Position numbers and translations under genes: made by a program. Shown here piece after piece: positions 1 to 7,712 of a stretch of DNA of 64,000 bases. The notes beneath the pieces were generated by a model. It worked only from the letters and a program-made list of their open reading frames with translations. It was not told where the DNA came from and searched no databases. Every line of letters starts with the position of its first letter. Within the stretch, counting starts at the first letter, position 1. Source of the stretch: Sinomonas cyclohexanicum (GTDB lineage Bacteria; Actinomycetota; Actinomycetes; Actinomycetales; Micrococcaceae); assembly GCF_020886775.1 (NCBI RefSeq), contig NZ_AP024525.1, forward strand, positions 1,054,001 to 1,118,000, given 5' to 3'.

Positions 1-1
1 C

Positions 2-376
2 CAGAACATCGCGCTCACGTCCATTCCGCTCTTCGGGGCGTTCTCGCGGCTGCCGCCGGCTGCCTCGCGTGCCTGGAGTGCGGCACTGGAGGCCTGCACC
101 GGCCCGTACGACTGGGTGAACTGGGCCGGGGCGGTGGCCGGGGCGCGCGTCCTCGGGGTCGGCGCGATGGGGCGCATGATGGACCGGACCACGCGGGTGA
201 TCGTCAACTGGTACGACCGTGCCGGCCCCGGGGCGCTGGCACGGGGCATGTCCGTGCCGCCGTCGTGGGACCCCTACTTCTCCGACTGGATGGACCGCAG
301 GGGCATCCTCGAGTGGGCGCCGAAGCACTACCGGCACCACCGCGGCCAGCTGACCCTGTCCACCCTGCCGGACTGA
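2..376 (+). CDS. DinB-like protein, C-terminal part (truncated by window edge)
   Basis: The frame is open from base 2 to a TGA at 374-376, so the start lies outside the window. The visible 124 residues end in a Trp-Asp-Pro-Tyr-Phe stretch followed by HYRHHRGQLTL. This resembles the C-terminal metal-ligand histidine segment of DinB/maleylpyruvate-isomerase-like four-helix proteins, which are common in Arthrobacter. The function is not known; family members are often thiol-dependent transferases or metal-binding proteins. It is convergent with the arsenic flavoprotein gene, 36 bases away. The assignment rests on the terminal motif only, so it could be another small helical family. Confidence 0.5.
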   Translation, partial: QNIALTSIPLFGAFSRLPPAASRAWSAALEACTGPYDWVNWAGAVAGARVLGVGAMGRMMDRTTRVIVNWYDRAGPGALARGMSVPPSWDPYFSDWMDRRGILEWAPKHYRHHRGQLTLSTLPD

Positions 377-412
377 GCGCCCTCCGCTCGCCGCCGGCCG
401 GGTGGGCGGTGG

Positions 413-1774
413 TCAGCGTGCTCCCGCCCCTGTTCGGCCGTGCTGGAGGCCCGTCGGGAAGCCGATCGACACTGGGACGGGCGCCGGACCGCCGCAGCAG
501 GATCCGCCGCCGTCGCCTGCGCCGAACGCGGCGTCGGTCGAGCAGACCCCGGTCGCGGGGAGCTCCAGCTCGACGGCGTTGGCTGCCTCGGTATCGCCGG
601 CGAGGGCTGCGGCGACGGAGCGGACCTGCTCGTAGCCTGTGGCCATGAGGAAGGTCGGGGCACGACCGTAGGACTTCATCCCGACGACGTAGAAGCCCTC
701 CTCCGGATGGGAGAGGACGCTTGCACCGTGGGGCTCGACGGTCCCGCAGGAGTGGAAGTCGGGGTCGATGAGCGGGCCGAGCTTCCGCGGCGCGTCCACG
801 GCGGGGTCGAGGTCGAGGCGCAGCTCGGACAGGATCGAGAGGTCGGGGCGGAACCCTGTGGCGGGGACCAGCCGGTCGACGACGAGGGCCCGGCCGTCGT
901 CGGAGCGCACCCGGAGCGCGGGCCCGTCGAGGGGTTCGAGGCGCTCGGTGCGGAAGCCGGTGATGAGCTGCACCGCGCCGGAGTCGACGGCCTCGTGCAG
1001 GCGGGTGCCGAGCTGGCCGCGGGCGGGGAGCTCGTCGTCGGCCCCGCCGCCGTAGGCCCGCACCGGGGAGCCTGCCCGAATGGCCCAGAGGACTTCCGTA
1101 CCCGGGGTCGTCCGCGCGAGCTCGGCCAGTGCCAGCACCGTGTTGGCGGCGGAGTGGCCGGCCCCGATGACGAGGGTGCGGCGCCCGGGGAACCCATCGC
1201 CGGTGACATCGGGGAGCGGGCTGGTGAGGAAGCCGGCCGATTCTGCGGCGTCCTCGCCGATGGCGGACAGGCCGGACGTGCCCAGCGGTGCCCGCGTCTG
1301 CCAGGTGCCGGAGGCGTCGACCACCGCCGCTGCCAGGACCTCATGCTCCGTGCCGTCCGGGGCCGTGTAACGGAGCAGGAACGGCGCAGCCTCCCGGCCG
1401 ATGCTCCGCCCCTTGTCCAGGCCCCGGCGGGTGACCGCGGTGACGCGCGCACCGAGGATGATCCGGTCCGCGAGCTCGTCCGTGGCGGCGAGGGGCCCGA
1501 GGTAGTCCGAGACGATATCGGCCGCGAGCGGGAGGGCTTCGGGCTCTGGCGCCTGCCAGTGGTGCCTCTCGAGGAGGCGGACCGCGGCGGCGTCGAGGTT
1601 GTAGCGCCACGGCGAAAAGACCCGGACGTGGCCCCACTCCCTCATGGATGCCCCGACGGCGTGCCCCGCCTCCAGGATGAGCGGCTCCAGGCCGCGCTCG
1701 AGGAGGTGGGCGGCTGCGGCGAGGCCGACCGGTCCGGCGCCGATGACGGCGACAGGGAGGGGGGAGGTGCTCAT
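413..1774 (-). CDS. arsO: ArsO-like flavin-dependent NAD(P)H oxidoreductase
   Basis: This 453-residue flavoprotein has an N-terminal FAD dinucleotide motif (VIGAGPVGLAAAAHL) and a second Rossmann motif near the middle (VIGAGHSAANT), the layout of FMO-like proteins encoded in arsenic islands. The proposed role, oxidation linked to arsenic detoxification, comes from gene context in the family and is not shown here. I chose ATG 1774 because AGCGAGG lies just upstream; an upstream in-frame start at 1840 would run through the divergent promoter. The C-terminus ends in a Gly-rich tail with an adjacent cysteine pair (SCCGG) that could bind metalloid or iron. It is divergent from arsR and shares its control region. 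Confidence 0.75.
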   Translation of the reverse strand: MSTSPLPVAVIGAGPVGLAAAAHLLERGLEPLILEAGHAVGASMREWGHVRVFSPWRYNLDAAAVRLLERHHWQAPEPEALPLAADIVSDYLGPLAATDELADRIILGARVTAVTRRGLDKGRSIGREAAPFLLRYTAPDGTEHEVLAAAVVDASGTWQTRAPLGTSGLSAIGEDAAESAGFLTSPLPDVTGDGFPGRRTLVIGAGHSAANTVLALAELARTTPGTEVLWAIRAGSPVRAYGGGADDELPARGQLGTRLHEAVDSGAVQLITGFRTERLEPLDGPALRVRSDDGRALVVDRLVPATGFRPDLSILSELRLDLDPAVDAPRKLGPLIDPDFHSCGTVEPHGASVLSHPEEGFYVVGMKSYGRAPTFLMATGYEQVRSVAAALAGDTEAANAVELELPATGVCSTDAAFGAGDGGGSCCGGPAPVPVSIGFPTGLQHGRTGAGAR

Positions 1775-1861
1775 GGGGGCCTCGCTATGATCGACGGATA
1801 TCAATGAATTGATGCTCATCGATGCATCGACAGATGTCAATACGTATGGGATGCTGGTCCG
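1775..1861. promoter_or_regulatory. Divergent arsO/arsR control region with two palindromes
   Basis: The 87-base gap between the divergent arsO and arsR starts contains ATCAATGAATTGAT (1800-1813, arms ATCAAT/ATTGAT) and a perfect 12-bp palindrome TCGATGCATCGA (1819-1830). ArsR/SmtB repressors bind such AT-rich inverted repeats, so both are likely ArsR sites controlling the two genes. Binding is inferred from position and symmetry only. Confidence 0.6.
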
Positions 1862-2206
1862 ATGAACGTCCCTGCAGTGGCCCCGGTGGAGGCCCCGTGC
1901 TGCCTTCCGGGCATCCCCTCCGCCTTGAGCGACGAGGACATCGAGCGGCTCGCGCGCGTGTTCAAGGCCCTAGGGGATCCGGCCCGCGTCCGGTTGCTCT
2001 CGCTCATCGCGGGAGCGGAGTCGGGGGAGAGCTGCGTGTGCGACCTCATCGGTCCAGTGGGCCTGTCGCAGGGCACCGTGTCGCACCACATGAAGCTCCT
2101 CGCGGAGGCCGGGTTGGTCACCCGCGAGCAGCGTGGCCGATGGGCCTACTATGCCCTTGCCGAGGGCGCCCTCGACGCCGCGGCGACGGCGTTGCGCCGG
2201 ATGTAG
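1862..2206 (+). CDS. arsR: ArsR-family arsenite-responsive repressor
   Basis: This 114-residue winged-helix repressor has the ArsR recognition region LSQGTVSHHMKLLAEAGLV. It carries an N-terminal vicinal cysteine pair (Cys13, Cys14) and an ELCVCDL-like motif (Cys58, Cys60). Corynebacterium ArsR proteins sense As(III) with an N-terminal Cys pair plus one later Cys, whereas E. coli ArsR uses the CVC motif; this protein has residues for both arrangements. It is divergent from arsO and convergent with arsA, with only 8 bases between the stop codons. It is expected to repress its own promoter and arsO through the palindromes upstream. Confidence 0.88.
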   Translation: MNVPAVAPVEAPCCLPGIPSALSDEDIERLARVFKALGDPARVRLLSLIAGAESGESCVCDLIGPVGLSQGTVSHHMKLLAEAGLVTREQRGRWAYYALAEGALDAAATALRRM

Positions 2207-2214
2207 ACGGCAGG

Positions 2215-3981
2215 TCAGGCCGGTTGCGCGCCGGGCTCTGTGAGGGCGGCAAGCCGGTCGATGCCCACCGGCTCCTGGGGCAGGAGGGGCAGGAGGGCGA
2301 TCCGGTCCGCGAGCTCCTGTACCCGCGCGATCTGGGGAGCCTCGCTGCCTGCACGTGCGCGGAGGAAGGCAGACTCGGGACGGGCGGCGGCGATCGAGCC
2401 GTTGACCACCCATGCCCACGGATGGATCCCGGCCCGTTCGAGGTCCTGCTGGAGCGCGGCCGCCTCGAGCACCGGGGTCGTCTCGGCGAGGGTGATGAGG
2501 ACGACCTTCGTCTGGGCGGGGTCCCGCAGGCGCATGAGCGGGGTGATGTAGCCAGCGCCGCCCTCGCCCATCTGCCGGCTCACGTCCCGGTGGTACGAGC
2601 CCGCCGCGTCCAGGAGCAGGAGGGTGTGTCCGGTGGGGGCCGTGTCCATCACGACGAACCTGCGCCGGGCGTCATGCACGGCCCGGGAGAACTGCTGGAA
2701 CACCGCGACCTCCGCGGTGCACGGGGACTGGAGATCCTCGGCCAGGGCCGCCCTTGCCTCGTCGTCGAGGCCGCGGCCTTTGGTCGCCATGACCCGGGTC
2801 CGGTACTGCTCGAGGGCGTCGTCGGGGTCGATCCGGGCGACGGCGAGGCGGTCGGTGCTGCCCGCGAGCGTGATGTCCAGGTGCGCGGCCGGGTCCGTCG
2901 TCGTGAGCAGGACCTCGTGGCCGCGCTTGGCGAGGGCGATGGCGACCGCGGCGGCGACTGTCGTCTTCCCCACGCCGCCCTTGCCCATGCACATGACGAG
3001 CCCGTGGCCGTCGGCCTCGATCTCGTCCACGAGCGCGGCCAGCGGGGCGGCCGGAACCGGGGCATCCCCTCCCGGCCCTGATGTGGTTGCTGCCGGCGCG
3101 GGTGGGTCGAAGAACGTCCGCAGCGACTCGTTGCCCATGATGTTCTCGGCCTTGAGGTCCACCGTGTCCCGTGGCAGCCGGGCGAGCGTGGCAGGGATGG
3201 CGGCCATGGCCGCAGCCTCGCGTTCCCGCAGGGCCGCGGCAATCGGTTCGTTGCCGGCGGCCTCGGGAAGGACGCCGTTGACCACGAGGTAGGCGGCGGC
3301 CATGCCGATCCCGGAGAGCTCGGCGAAGGTTCGTCCGGCCTCGGTGAGGGCCGAGGCGTGGGGCCGGGCCACCAGCACGAGCCGCGTCCGGTGCGGGTCG
3401 GTGAGGGCGCGGACGGCGTCGGCGTAGGTCTGGCGGTGCTTGTCCAGGCCCGACATCGGGCCGAGGCATGAGGCCTGGCCGCCCGCGGCGAGGAAGTCCG
3501 TCCAGGAGCCCGGCAGCTGGAGCAGCCGGATGGTGTGGCCGGTGGGCGCGGTGTCGAACAGGACGTGGTCGTACGCGCCGTAGGCCGCGTCGTCGGTGAG
3601 GAGGCCGGTGAACTCGTCGAAGGCCGCAACCTCCGTCGTGCACGAGCCCGACAGGCCCTCGACGATGCCCGCGACCTCCGCTTCGGACAGGACGCCGCGC
3701 ACGGGGGCCACGAGGCGCTCGCGGTAGGCCTCAGCGGCCTGTTCGGGGTCGATCTCCAGGGCCGAGAGGCCAGGGACCGCTGGGATCTGGGTGATCGTGT
3801 TGCCGATGGCCAGCCCGAAGACCTGGCCGATGTTGGAGGCCGGGTCGGTGCTGACCAGCAGCACCCGCATCCCGGCCCCGGCCAGCTGAACCGCGGCGGC
3901 ACACGCCACGGAGGTCTTGCCGACGCCCCCCTTGCCGGTGAAGAAGAGGAACCGGGGAGGGTTCTGGAGGAATCGCATCAT
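2215..3981 (-). CDS. arsA: Arsenite-stimulated ATPase ArsA, two-domain form
   Basis: The 588-residue protein has two P-loops (GKGGVGKT near residues 16-23 and 333-340) and two DTAPTGHT motifs, the duplicated ArsA/GET3 ATPase arrangement. Cysteines fall at 114, 172 and 421, matching the three metalloid-binding cysteines of E. coli ArsA (113, 172, 422). ArsA normally energises the ArsB arsenite pump in the membrane; no pump gene is present in the window. ATG 3981 (followed by a second Met) was chosen because the P-loop starts at the normal distance and GAGGA lies upstream; a longer frame would overlap arsC. It lies 55 bases downstream of arsC and is probably cotranscribed with it and the aquaporin gene. 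Confidence 0.93.
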   Translation of the reverse strand: MMRFLQNPPRFLFFTGKGGVGKTSVACAAAVQLAGAGMRVLLVSTDPASNIGQVFGLAIGNTITQIPAVPGLSALEIDPEQAAEAYRERLVAPVRGVLSEAEVAGIVEGLSGSCTTEVAAFDEFTGLLTDDAAYGAYDHVLFDTAPTGHTIRLLQLPGSWTDFLAAGGQASCLGPMSGLDKHRQTYADAVRALTDPHRTRLVLVARPHASALTEAGRTFAELSGIGMAAAYLVVNGVLPEAAGNEPIAAALREREAAAMAAIPATLARLPRDTVDLKAENIMGNESLRTFFDPPAPAATTSGPGGDAPVPAAPLAALVDEIEADGHGLVMCMGKGGVGKTTVAAAVAIALAKRGHEVLLTTTDPAAHLDITLAGSTDRLAVARIDPDDALEQYRTRVMATKGRGLDDEARAALAEDLQSPCTAEVAVFQQFSRAVHDARRRFVVMDTAPTGHTLLLLDAAGSYHRDVSRQMGEGGAGYITPLMRLRDPAQTKVVLITLAETTPVLEAAALQQDLERAGIHPWAWVVNGSIAAARPESAFLRARAGSEAPQIARVQELADRIALLPLLPQEPVGIDRLAALTEPGAQPA

Positions 3982-4036
3982 GGTCTCTATCCTCGGCCCC
4001 GCATGGAAGTCCTCGAAGGTGTTGAGAAGGCGTTGA

Positions 4037-4447
4037 TCAGCGCCCCGCCGGAAGGAGTTCGGCGATGAGGTTCTCGACGCGGGCCTTGATGTCGTCGCGG
4101 ATGGGGCGGACGGAGTCGACGCCCTTGCCTGCAGGGTCCTCGAGCTCCCAGTCTTCATAGCGCTTGCCGGGGAAGATCGGGCAGGTGTCGCCGCAGCCCA
4201 TGGTGATGACGACGTCGGAGTTCTTGACAGCATTTGTGGTCAGGATCTTCGGCCTCTCGGCGCGGATGTCGATGCCTTCCTCGAGCATTGCTTCGACCGC
4301 GGCGGGGTTGACGCTCTCGGCGGGGGCGGATCCGGCCGAGCGGACCTCGATGCGCCCACCGGAGAGGTGGTTCAGGTAGGCGGCGGCCATCTGGGACCGG
4401 CCGGCGTTGTGGATGCAGACGAACAGGACGGAGGGCTTGTCGTTCAT
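4037..4447 (-). CDS. arsC: Arsenate reductase, low-molecular-weight phosphatase type
   Basis: The 136-residue protein carries the P-loop CIHNAGRS with Cys11 and Arg17 (C-X5-R), then Cys85 and Cys89 in MGCGDTCP and the segment WELEDPAG. These features match actinobacterial arsenate reductases that form an arseno-mycothiol adduct reduced by mycoredoxin; thioredoxin coupling is the alternative. It reduces arsenate to arsenite in the cytoplasm. Its start overlaps the aquaporin stop by four bases, and it is followed by arsA, so the three form one operon transcribed leftward. Confidence 0.92.
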   Translation of the reverse strand: MNDKPSVLFVCIHNAGRSQMAAAYLNHLSGGRIEVRSAGSAPAESVNPAAVEAMLEEGIDIRAERPKILTTNAVKNSDVVITMGCGDTCPIFPGKRYEDWELEDPAGKGVDSVRPIRDDIKARVENLIAELLPAGR

Positions 4448-5172
4448 GAGAGGACCTCTCGGTCGGCGGCCTCAGCGGCACGGGTGGTGATGGACGGGTA
4501 GAGGAAGCGGACGAGGAGGAGCCCGAGGGCCCCGCCGACCAGCTGGGCCAGGACGAACCCCGGCGCCGAGGCCGGGGCGATCCCGGCGAACGTGTCGGTG
4601 ACGGTGCGGGCGATGGTCACCGCGGGATTGGCGAAGCTGGTCGAGCTCGTGAACCAGTAGGCGGCGGCGATGTACCCGCCCACGGCGAACGCGACCCGAT
4701 CGGCCCTGCCCGAGCGGACCGTGCCGAAGACGACCAGCAGCAGGCCTACGGTCGCGATGACCTCTCCCAGCCATAGCCCGGGGCCGCTGCGCTCATGCCC
4801 GGAGACCGACACCGCATTCAGTCCGAACATCAGGTTTGCGAGCACGGTCCCGGCCAGGCCCCCGAGTAGCTGGGCCGCGACTAGTGCCCCGGCGGTCCGC
4901 CAGTCCACGAGGCCGAGGGCCTTCTCGACCAGGGTCACGACAGGGTTGAAGGAGGCCGAGACGGGCTGGAGCGCGACGATCAGGGCCACGAGCGCGGCTC
5001 CGGTAGCGAGGCTGTTCTCCAGCAGCGCGAGGCCCGAGTCCGCCGGGGAGAGCCGCGAGGCCATGATGCCCGACCCGACCACCGCGATGACGAGGAAGGC
5101 CGTGCCGACGAATTCCGCCGCAGCGCGACGCGCCGTCGGGCTCACTTCCATTCCAAGAACCATCACACGCAT
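4444..5172 (-). CDS. aqpS: Aquaporin-family channel of arsenic operon (AqpS-like)
   Basis: This MIP-family membrane protein has about six transmembrane helices and two half-helix motifs, the first altered to NPV (SFNPVVT) and the second a normal NPA (FANPAVT). In ars operons such channels (AqpS in Sinorhizobium) let arsenite made by ArsC flow out down its gradient. The four-base overlap with arsC supports that role. The start is uncertain: ATG 5172, 5163 and 5151 are all in frame before the conserved SPTARRAAAEF segment, and none has a strong ribosome site; 242 residues result from 5172. It is divergent from the ArsR-ArsC fusion gene. Confidence 0.85.
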   Translation of the reverse strand: MRVMVLGMEVSPTARRAAAEFVGTAFLVIAVVGSGIMASRLSPADSGLALLENSLATGAALVALIVALQPVSASFNPVVTLVEKALGLVDWRTAGALVAAQLLGGLAGTVLANLMFGLNAVSVSGHERSGPGLWLGEVIATVGLLLVVFGTVRSGRADRVAFAVGGYIAAAYWFTSSTSFANPAVTIARTVTDTFAGIAPASAPGFVLAQLVGGALGLLLVRFLYPSITTRAAEAADREVLS

Positions 5173-5280
5173 GTACTCATGTCTCTCTGTTTCCGTGAAC
5201 GGCAGCGAAGGCGGCCGACCCCTGGGCAACCCCTTGCGGTGCGGCGTCACCAGCTTGCGTCAACCGGATCGCCTCAGTCA

Positions 5281-5310
5281 AACTTGACTCAATGAGTGTT
5301 GAGTCAAGTT
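5281..5310. promoter_or_regulatory. Perfect 12-bp-arm operator over the start of the ArsR-ArsC fusion
   Basis: AACTTGACTCAA (5281-5292) and TTGAGTCAAGTT (5299-5310) are perfect reverse complements separated by TGAGTG. The ATG at 5292 begins at the last base of the left arm, so a bound repressor would cover the translation start. It is the obvious site for the ArsR domain of the downstream protein and could also control the divergent aquaporin-arsC-arsA operon, whose start is 109 bases away. Confidence 0.75.
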
Positions 5311-5963
5311 CGCTGGAGGGCCGCGCGATGGTGCATGCGGCCCTCGGCGAGCCCGCGCGCCTGCGGATTGTTGACCTCCTCGGGCTCGGGGACCGGTCTC
5401 CCGCCGAGCTGCAGGCTGAGCTCGGCATGGCGTCCAACCTTCTCTCGCATCATCTGCGAACCCTCGAGGAGGCGGGCGTGGTCAGCCGTCACCGCTCGGA
5501 GGCGGACCGCCGGCGCAGCTACGTCAAGCTCGAGCGGGACGGGTTGGCCGGGCTGCTCCCGGCCGCCACGGTCCAGGTGCCCCGCGTCCTCTTCGTGTGC
5601 TACGCCAATTCGGCCCGCAGCCAGCTTGCCGAGGCGCTCTGGAGGCGTGCGAGCCCCGTGCCCTCCGTGTCAGCGGGAACCCATCCGGCCGCGGGTCTCG
5701 CCCCTGGCGCCCGCGATGTCGCGGCACGCCATGGGCTCGACCTCGCGGGATCCCGGCCCGAGGAGCTTTCTCAGGTGGCCAGACTGGGGGACCTGCTGGT
5801 CGCAGTCTGCGATCGGGCACACGAGGAGCTCCCCGTCTCGGACCGGCTCCACTGGTCCGTGCCGGATCCCGTCGCCATCGGGACGCCGGCGGCCTTCGAG
5901 GCGGCGTTCAGCGAGCTCTCCGAACGGGTCAGGGACCTCTCGGGACGCGTCGCGGCCGCATAG
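5292..5963 (+). CDS. ArsR repressor fused to arsenate reductase-like phosphatase domain
   Basis: This 223-residue fusion has an N-terminal ArsR winged helix (about residues 10-85, recognition region MASNLLSHHLRTLEEAG) and a C-terminal low-molecular-weight phosphatase/arsenate reductase domain (from about residue 97) with P-loop CYANSARS. Fused ArsR-ArsC proteins are known in actinobacteria, but whether the second domain reduces arsenate or senses it is not settled. No obvious cysteine pair for As(III) is present in the ArsR part. The ATG at 5292 lies inside a perfect inverted repeat and no Shine-Dalgarno is visible, which suggests a leaderless message; the next in-frame ATG is at 5328. It is divergent from the aquaporin operon and likely autoregulated. 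Confidence 0.85.
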   Translation: MSVESSSLEGRAMVHAALGEPARLRIVDLLGLGDRSPAELQAELGMASNLLSHHLRTLEEAGVVSRHRSEADRRRSYVKLERDGLAGLLPAATVQVPRVLFVCYANSARSQLAEALWRRASPVPSVSAGTHPAAGLAPGARDVAARHGLDLAGSRPEELSQVARLGDLLVAVCDRAHEELPVSDRLHWSVPDPVAIGTPAAFEAAFSELSERVRDLSGRVAAA

Positions 5964-6193
5964 GGGAGGCCGAGCTGCGGACACGCCCAATGCCGGGCGC
6001 ACGAGAGCCCGGCTCGACCTGCTCGACTTCGAACGGCAGCTGGAGGACGCCGATCAGGCCGGTCGGCGTAAAGCAGGACGAGTAGAAGCAGCTGTCAGAC
6101 TCGGCTACCACCGATTCGGGAAGGGTGCTCAAGTGCTGCCAAGCTATGCGCACTGTCACCGCCATCACGATTCCCAGCATAGGATCATGAAGT

Positions 6194-7003
6194 ATGGCCC
6201 CTAAGAATGAACCGGAATCAGATACCGACGTTGAGGGCGGCCAGTCCGGCGGAGTGCAGTCCGTGGAGCGTGCGCTGACTGTCCTGGAGATCCTGGCGCG
6301 GGAAGGGCACGCGGGCGTAAGTGAGATCGCCGAGGAGATGGGGATCCACAAGTCCACCGTCTCTCGGCTGATGGGGTCACTGGTAAGCCGTGGGATGGTC
6401 CACCAGAACAGCGAACGCGGCAAGTACCAGCTCGGGTTTGGGATCCTCCGTCTGGCCAGCTCCATTCCAGGGCGGCTGAGTCTGGTCCACGAGGCACGGC
6501 CTGTGCTGGAGAGCCTCGCCGAAGAGTTCAAGGAAACGGTCAACCTCGCCGTCCTGCGGTCCAACTATGCCGTCAATGTGGACCAAGCCATGGGCCCCTC
6601 CACACTGGCAACGTATGACTGGGTGGGAAGCCTGACGCCGCTGCACGCCACCTCCAGCGGGAAGGTGCTCTTGGCTGCCTTGGGTGCTGATGAACGGGAC
6701 CGTATCCTGAACGAGACCGGACTGAAGGCCCGCACGGCCAAGACCATCACCAGCCGGAAAGAACTGGATGCACAGCTGCTCGAAGTGGGTGCCAAAGGGT
6801 ACGCGGTAGTGCGGGAGGAGTTCGAGATCGGCCTGAATGCAGTGGCGGTGCCCGTCTACAACCATCAGGGCGAAGTAACGGGCGCCATCAGCATTTCGGG
6901 GCCCGCGTTCCGATTCGACCCCGAGAAGATCCCCGGCCTGCTGGAAACGCTCACGGAGGCCGGACTCAAGGTCAGCGCCAACATGGGCTACACGCGGCGC
7001 TAG
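6194..7003 (+). CDS. IclR-family regulator of the betaine cassette
   Basis: The 269-residue protein has an N-terminal winged helix (about residues 22-85, with MGIHKSTVSRLMGSLVSRG as recognition region) and a C-terminal IclR effector domain (about 90-265). It stands upstream of the glycine-betaine demethylase genes in the same direction and is the best candidate regulator of the cassette. Its target may be the 25-bp motif found before gbcA and again before the MFS gene. Codon use is less GC-extreme than in the flanking genes, as in the rest of the cassette. The 230 bases before it contain no recognisable gene. Confidence 0.85.
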   Translation: MAPKNEPESDTDVEGGQSGGVQSVERALTVLEILAREGHAGVSEIAEEMGIHKSTVSRLMGSLVSRGMVHQNSERGKYQLGFGILRLASSIPGRLSLVHEARPVLESLAEEFKETVNLAVLRSNYAVNVDQAMGPSTLATYDWVGSLTPLHATSSGKVLLAALGADERDRILNETGLKARTAKTITSRKELDAQLLEVGAKGYAVVREEFEIGLNAVAVPVYNHQGEVTGAISISGPAFRFDPEKIPGLLETLTEAGLKVSANMGYTRR

Positions 7004-7025
7004 GACCATCGATGGCCCCGGATCC

Positions 7026-7054
7026 AAAATGGCTCAGTGCCATTTGCTGTTTTC
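7026..7054 (+). terminator. Rho-independent terminator after the IclR gene
   Basis: AAATGGC (7027-7033) and GCCATTT (7039-7045) form a 7-bp stem with a TCAGT loop, followed by a T-rich run (TGTTTTC). It lies 23 bases after the IclR stop codon. Confidence 0.65.
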
Positions 7055-7473
7055 TTGCGTTTGAGGGTCAGCGCGCGCTGGAACGCACCGGCCCGGTGCT
7101 CGGTGGGAACTAGGACACCGCCCGTGTCCTAGGTCTTGGAGGCCGTACCCAGCTCGGAGCGCTGGACGCGTCGAAGTCCTGCATGCTGACCCGGTTGAAA
7201 GCGGCAAGGACGCGGAGACGTCCTTGCCGCTTTCAACCACCGATCGTGGGCACGACCAGAACTCGGCGCCGTGGCCCAAGAAGTACTGCGCCGCAAGGCC
7301 ATCGGCGAACTCCGCCAGGACCTCGGTCAGCTGGTGCGCCTCGTCGTGGCGGTGGCGGTCTGCACCGTCGCGGTCCTCGCCTGCCGTTCAGCTGGCAGCC
7401 ACGGTATACCCGGCCCGGCGGAGCCCGGCCGTCGCCTCTTGCCTGCGGAGTCTCAGAACGCGTCCTTCATAGC
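7055..7473. other. Intergenic region without a supported gene
   Basis: This stretch has short open frames, such as one at 7271-7477, but none shows a recognisable domain or convincing ribosome site. Apart from the long stem-loop at 7193-7238 I see no structure. Together with the next 240 bases it forms the unusually long spacer between the regulator and gbcA. Confidence 0.5.
7193..7238. repeat. Perfect 20-bp inverted repeat (46-base stem-loop)
   Basis: Bases 7193-7212 and 7219-7238 are perfect 20-bp reverse complements around the loop CGGAGA. The GC-rich core is flanked by AAA on one side and TTT on the other, so it could act as a bidirectional terminator. It could equally be a relic of a mobile element end. 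Confidence 0.8.
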
Positions 7474-7526
7474 TTGACAGCGAGGGTGGCCTACGTCACG
7501 CTTGTTGCACATGCTGATTGTTGTTG
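7474..7526 (+). promoter_or_regulatory. gbcA promoter with 25-bp shared operator
   Basis: A TTGACA box (7474-7479) is followed 22 bases later by a 25-bp segment, TTGTTGCACA-N4-GA-N2-GTTGTTG (7502-7526). The same segment, at nearly the same distance from a TTGACA, recurs at 15679-15703 before the MFS gene. It overlaps where the -10 region and transcription start should lie, which suits a regulator site, most simply for the IclR protein at 6194. Confidence 0.65.
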
Positions 7527-7712
7527 CGTAGGGCGCGCGTTCGTCGAAAGGGCCAGATATGGGTTCGCTCCAAGCATCACCCGCAAGGCCCCTTCTCGCG
7601 CCCCGCCGTTCCTCCGGAACGCGCAACTTCACCTCCAGACGACGCCGGCTGCCTCCACCCACTCCGTAGTCGCCCGAAAGCCGCACTTACCCAGCCCTCC
7701 CGGGAGGAACTA

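Noticed and set aside
7271-7477. A 68-codon frame in the spacer before gbcA
   Set aside because: No ribosome site, no family resemblance and mixed codon quality; not enough to call a gene.
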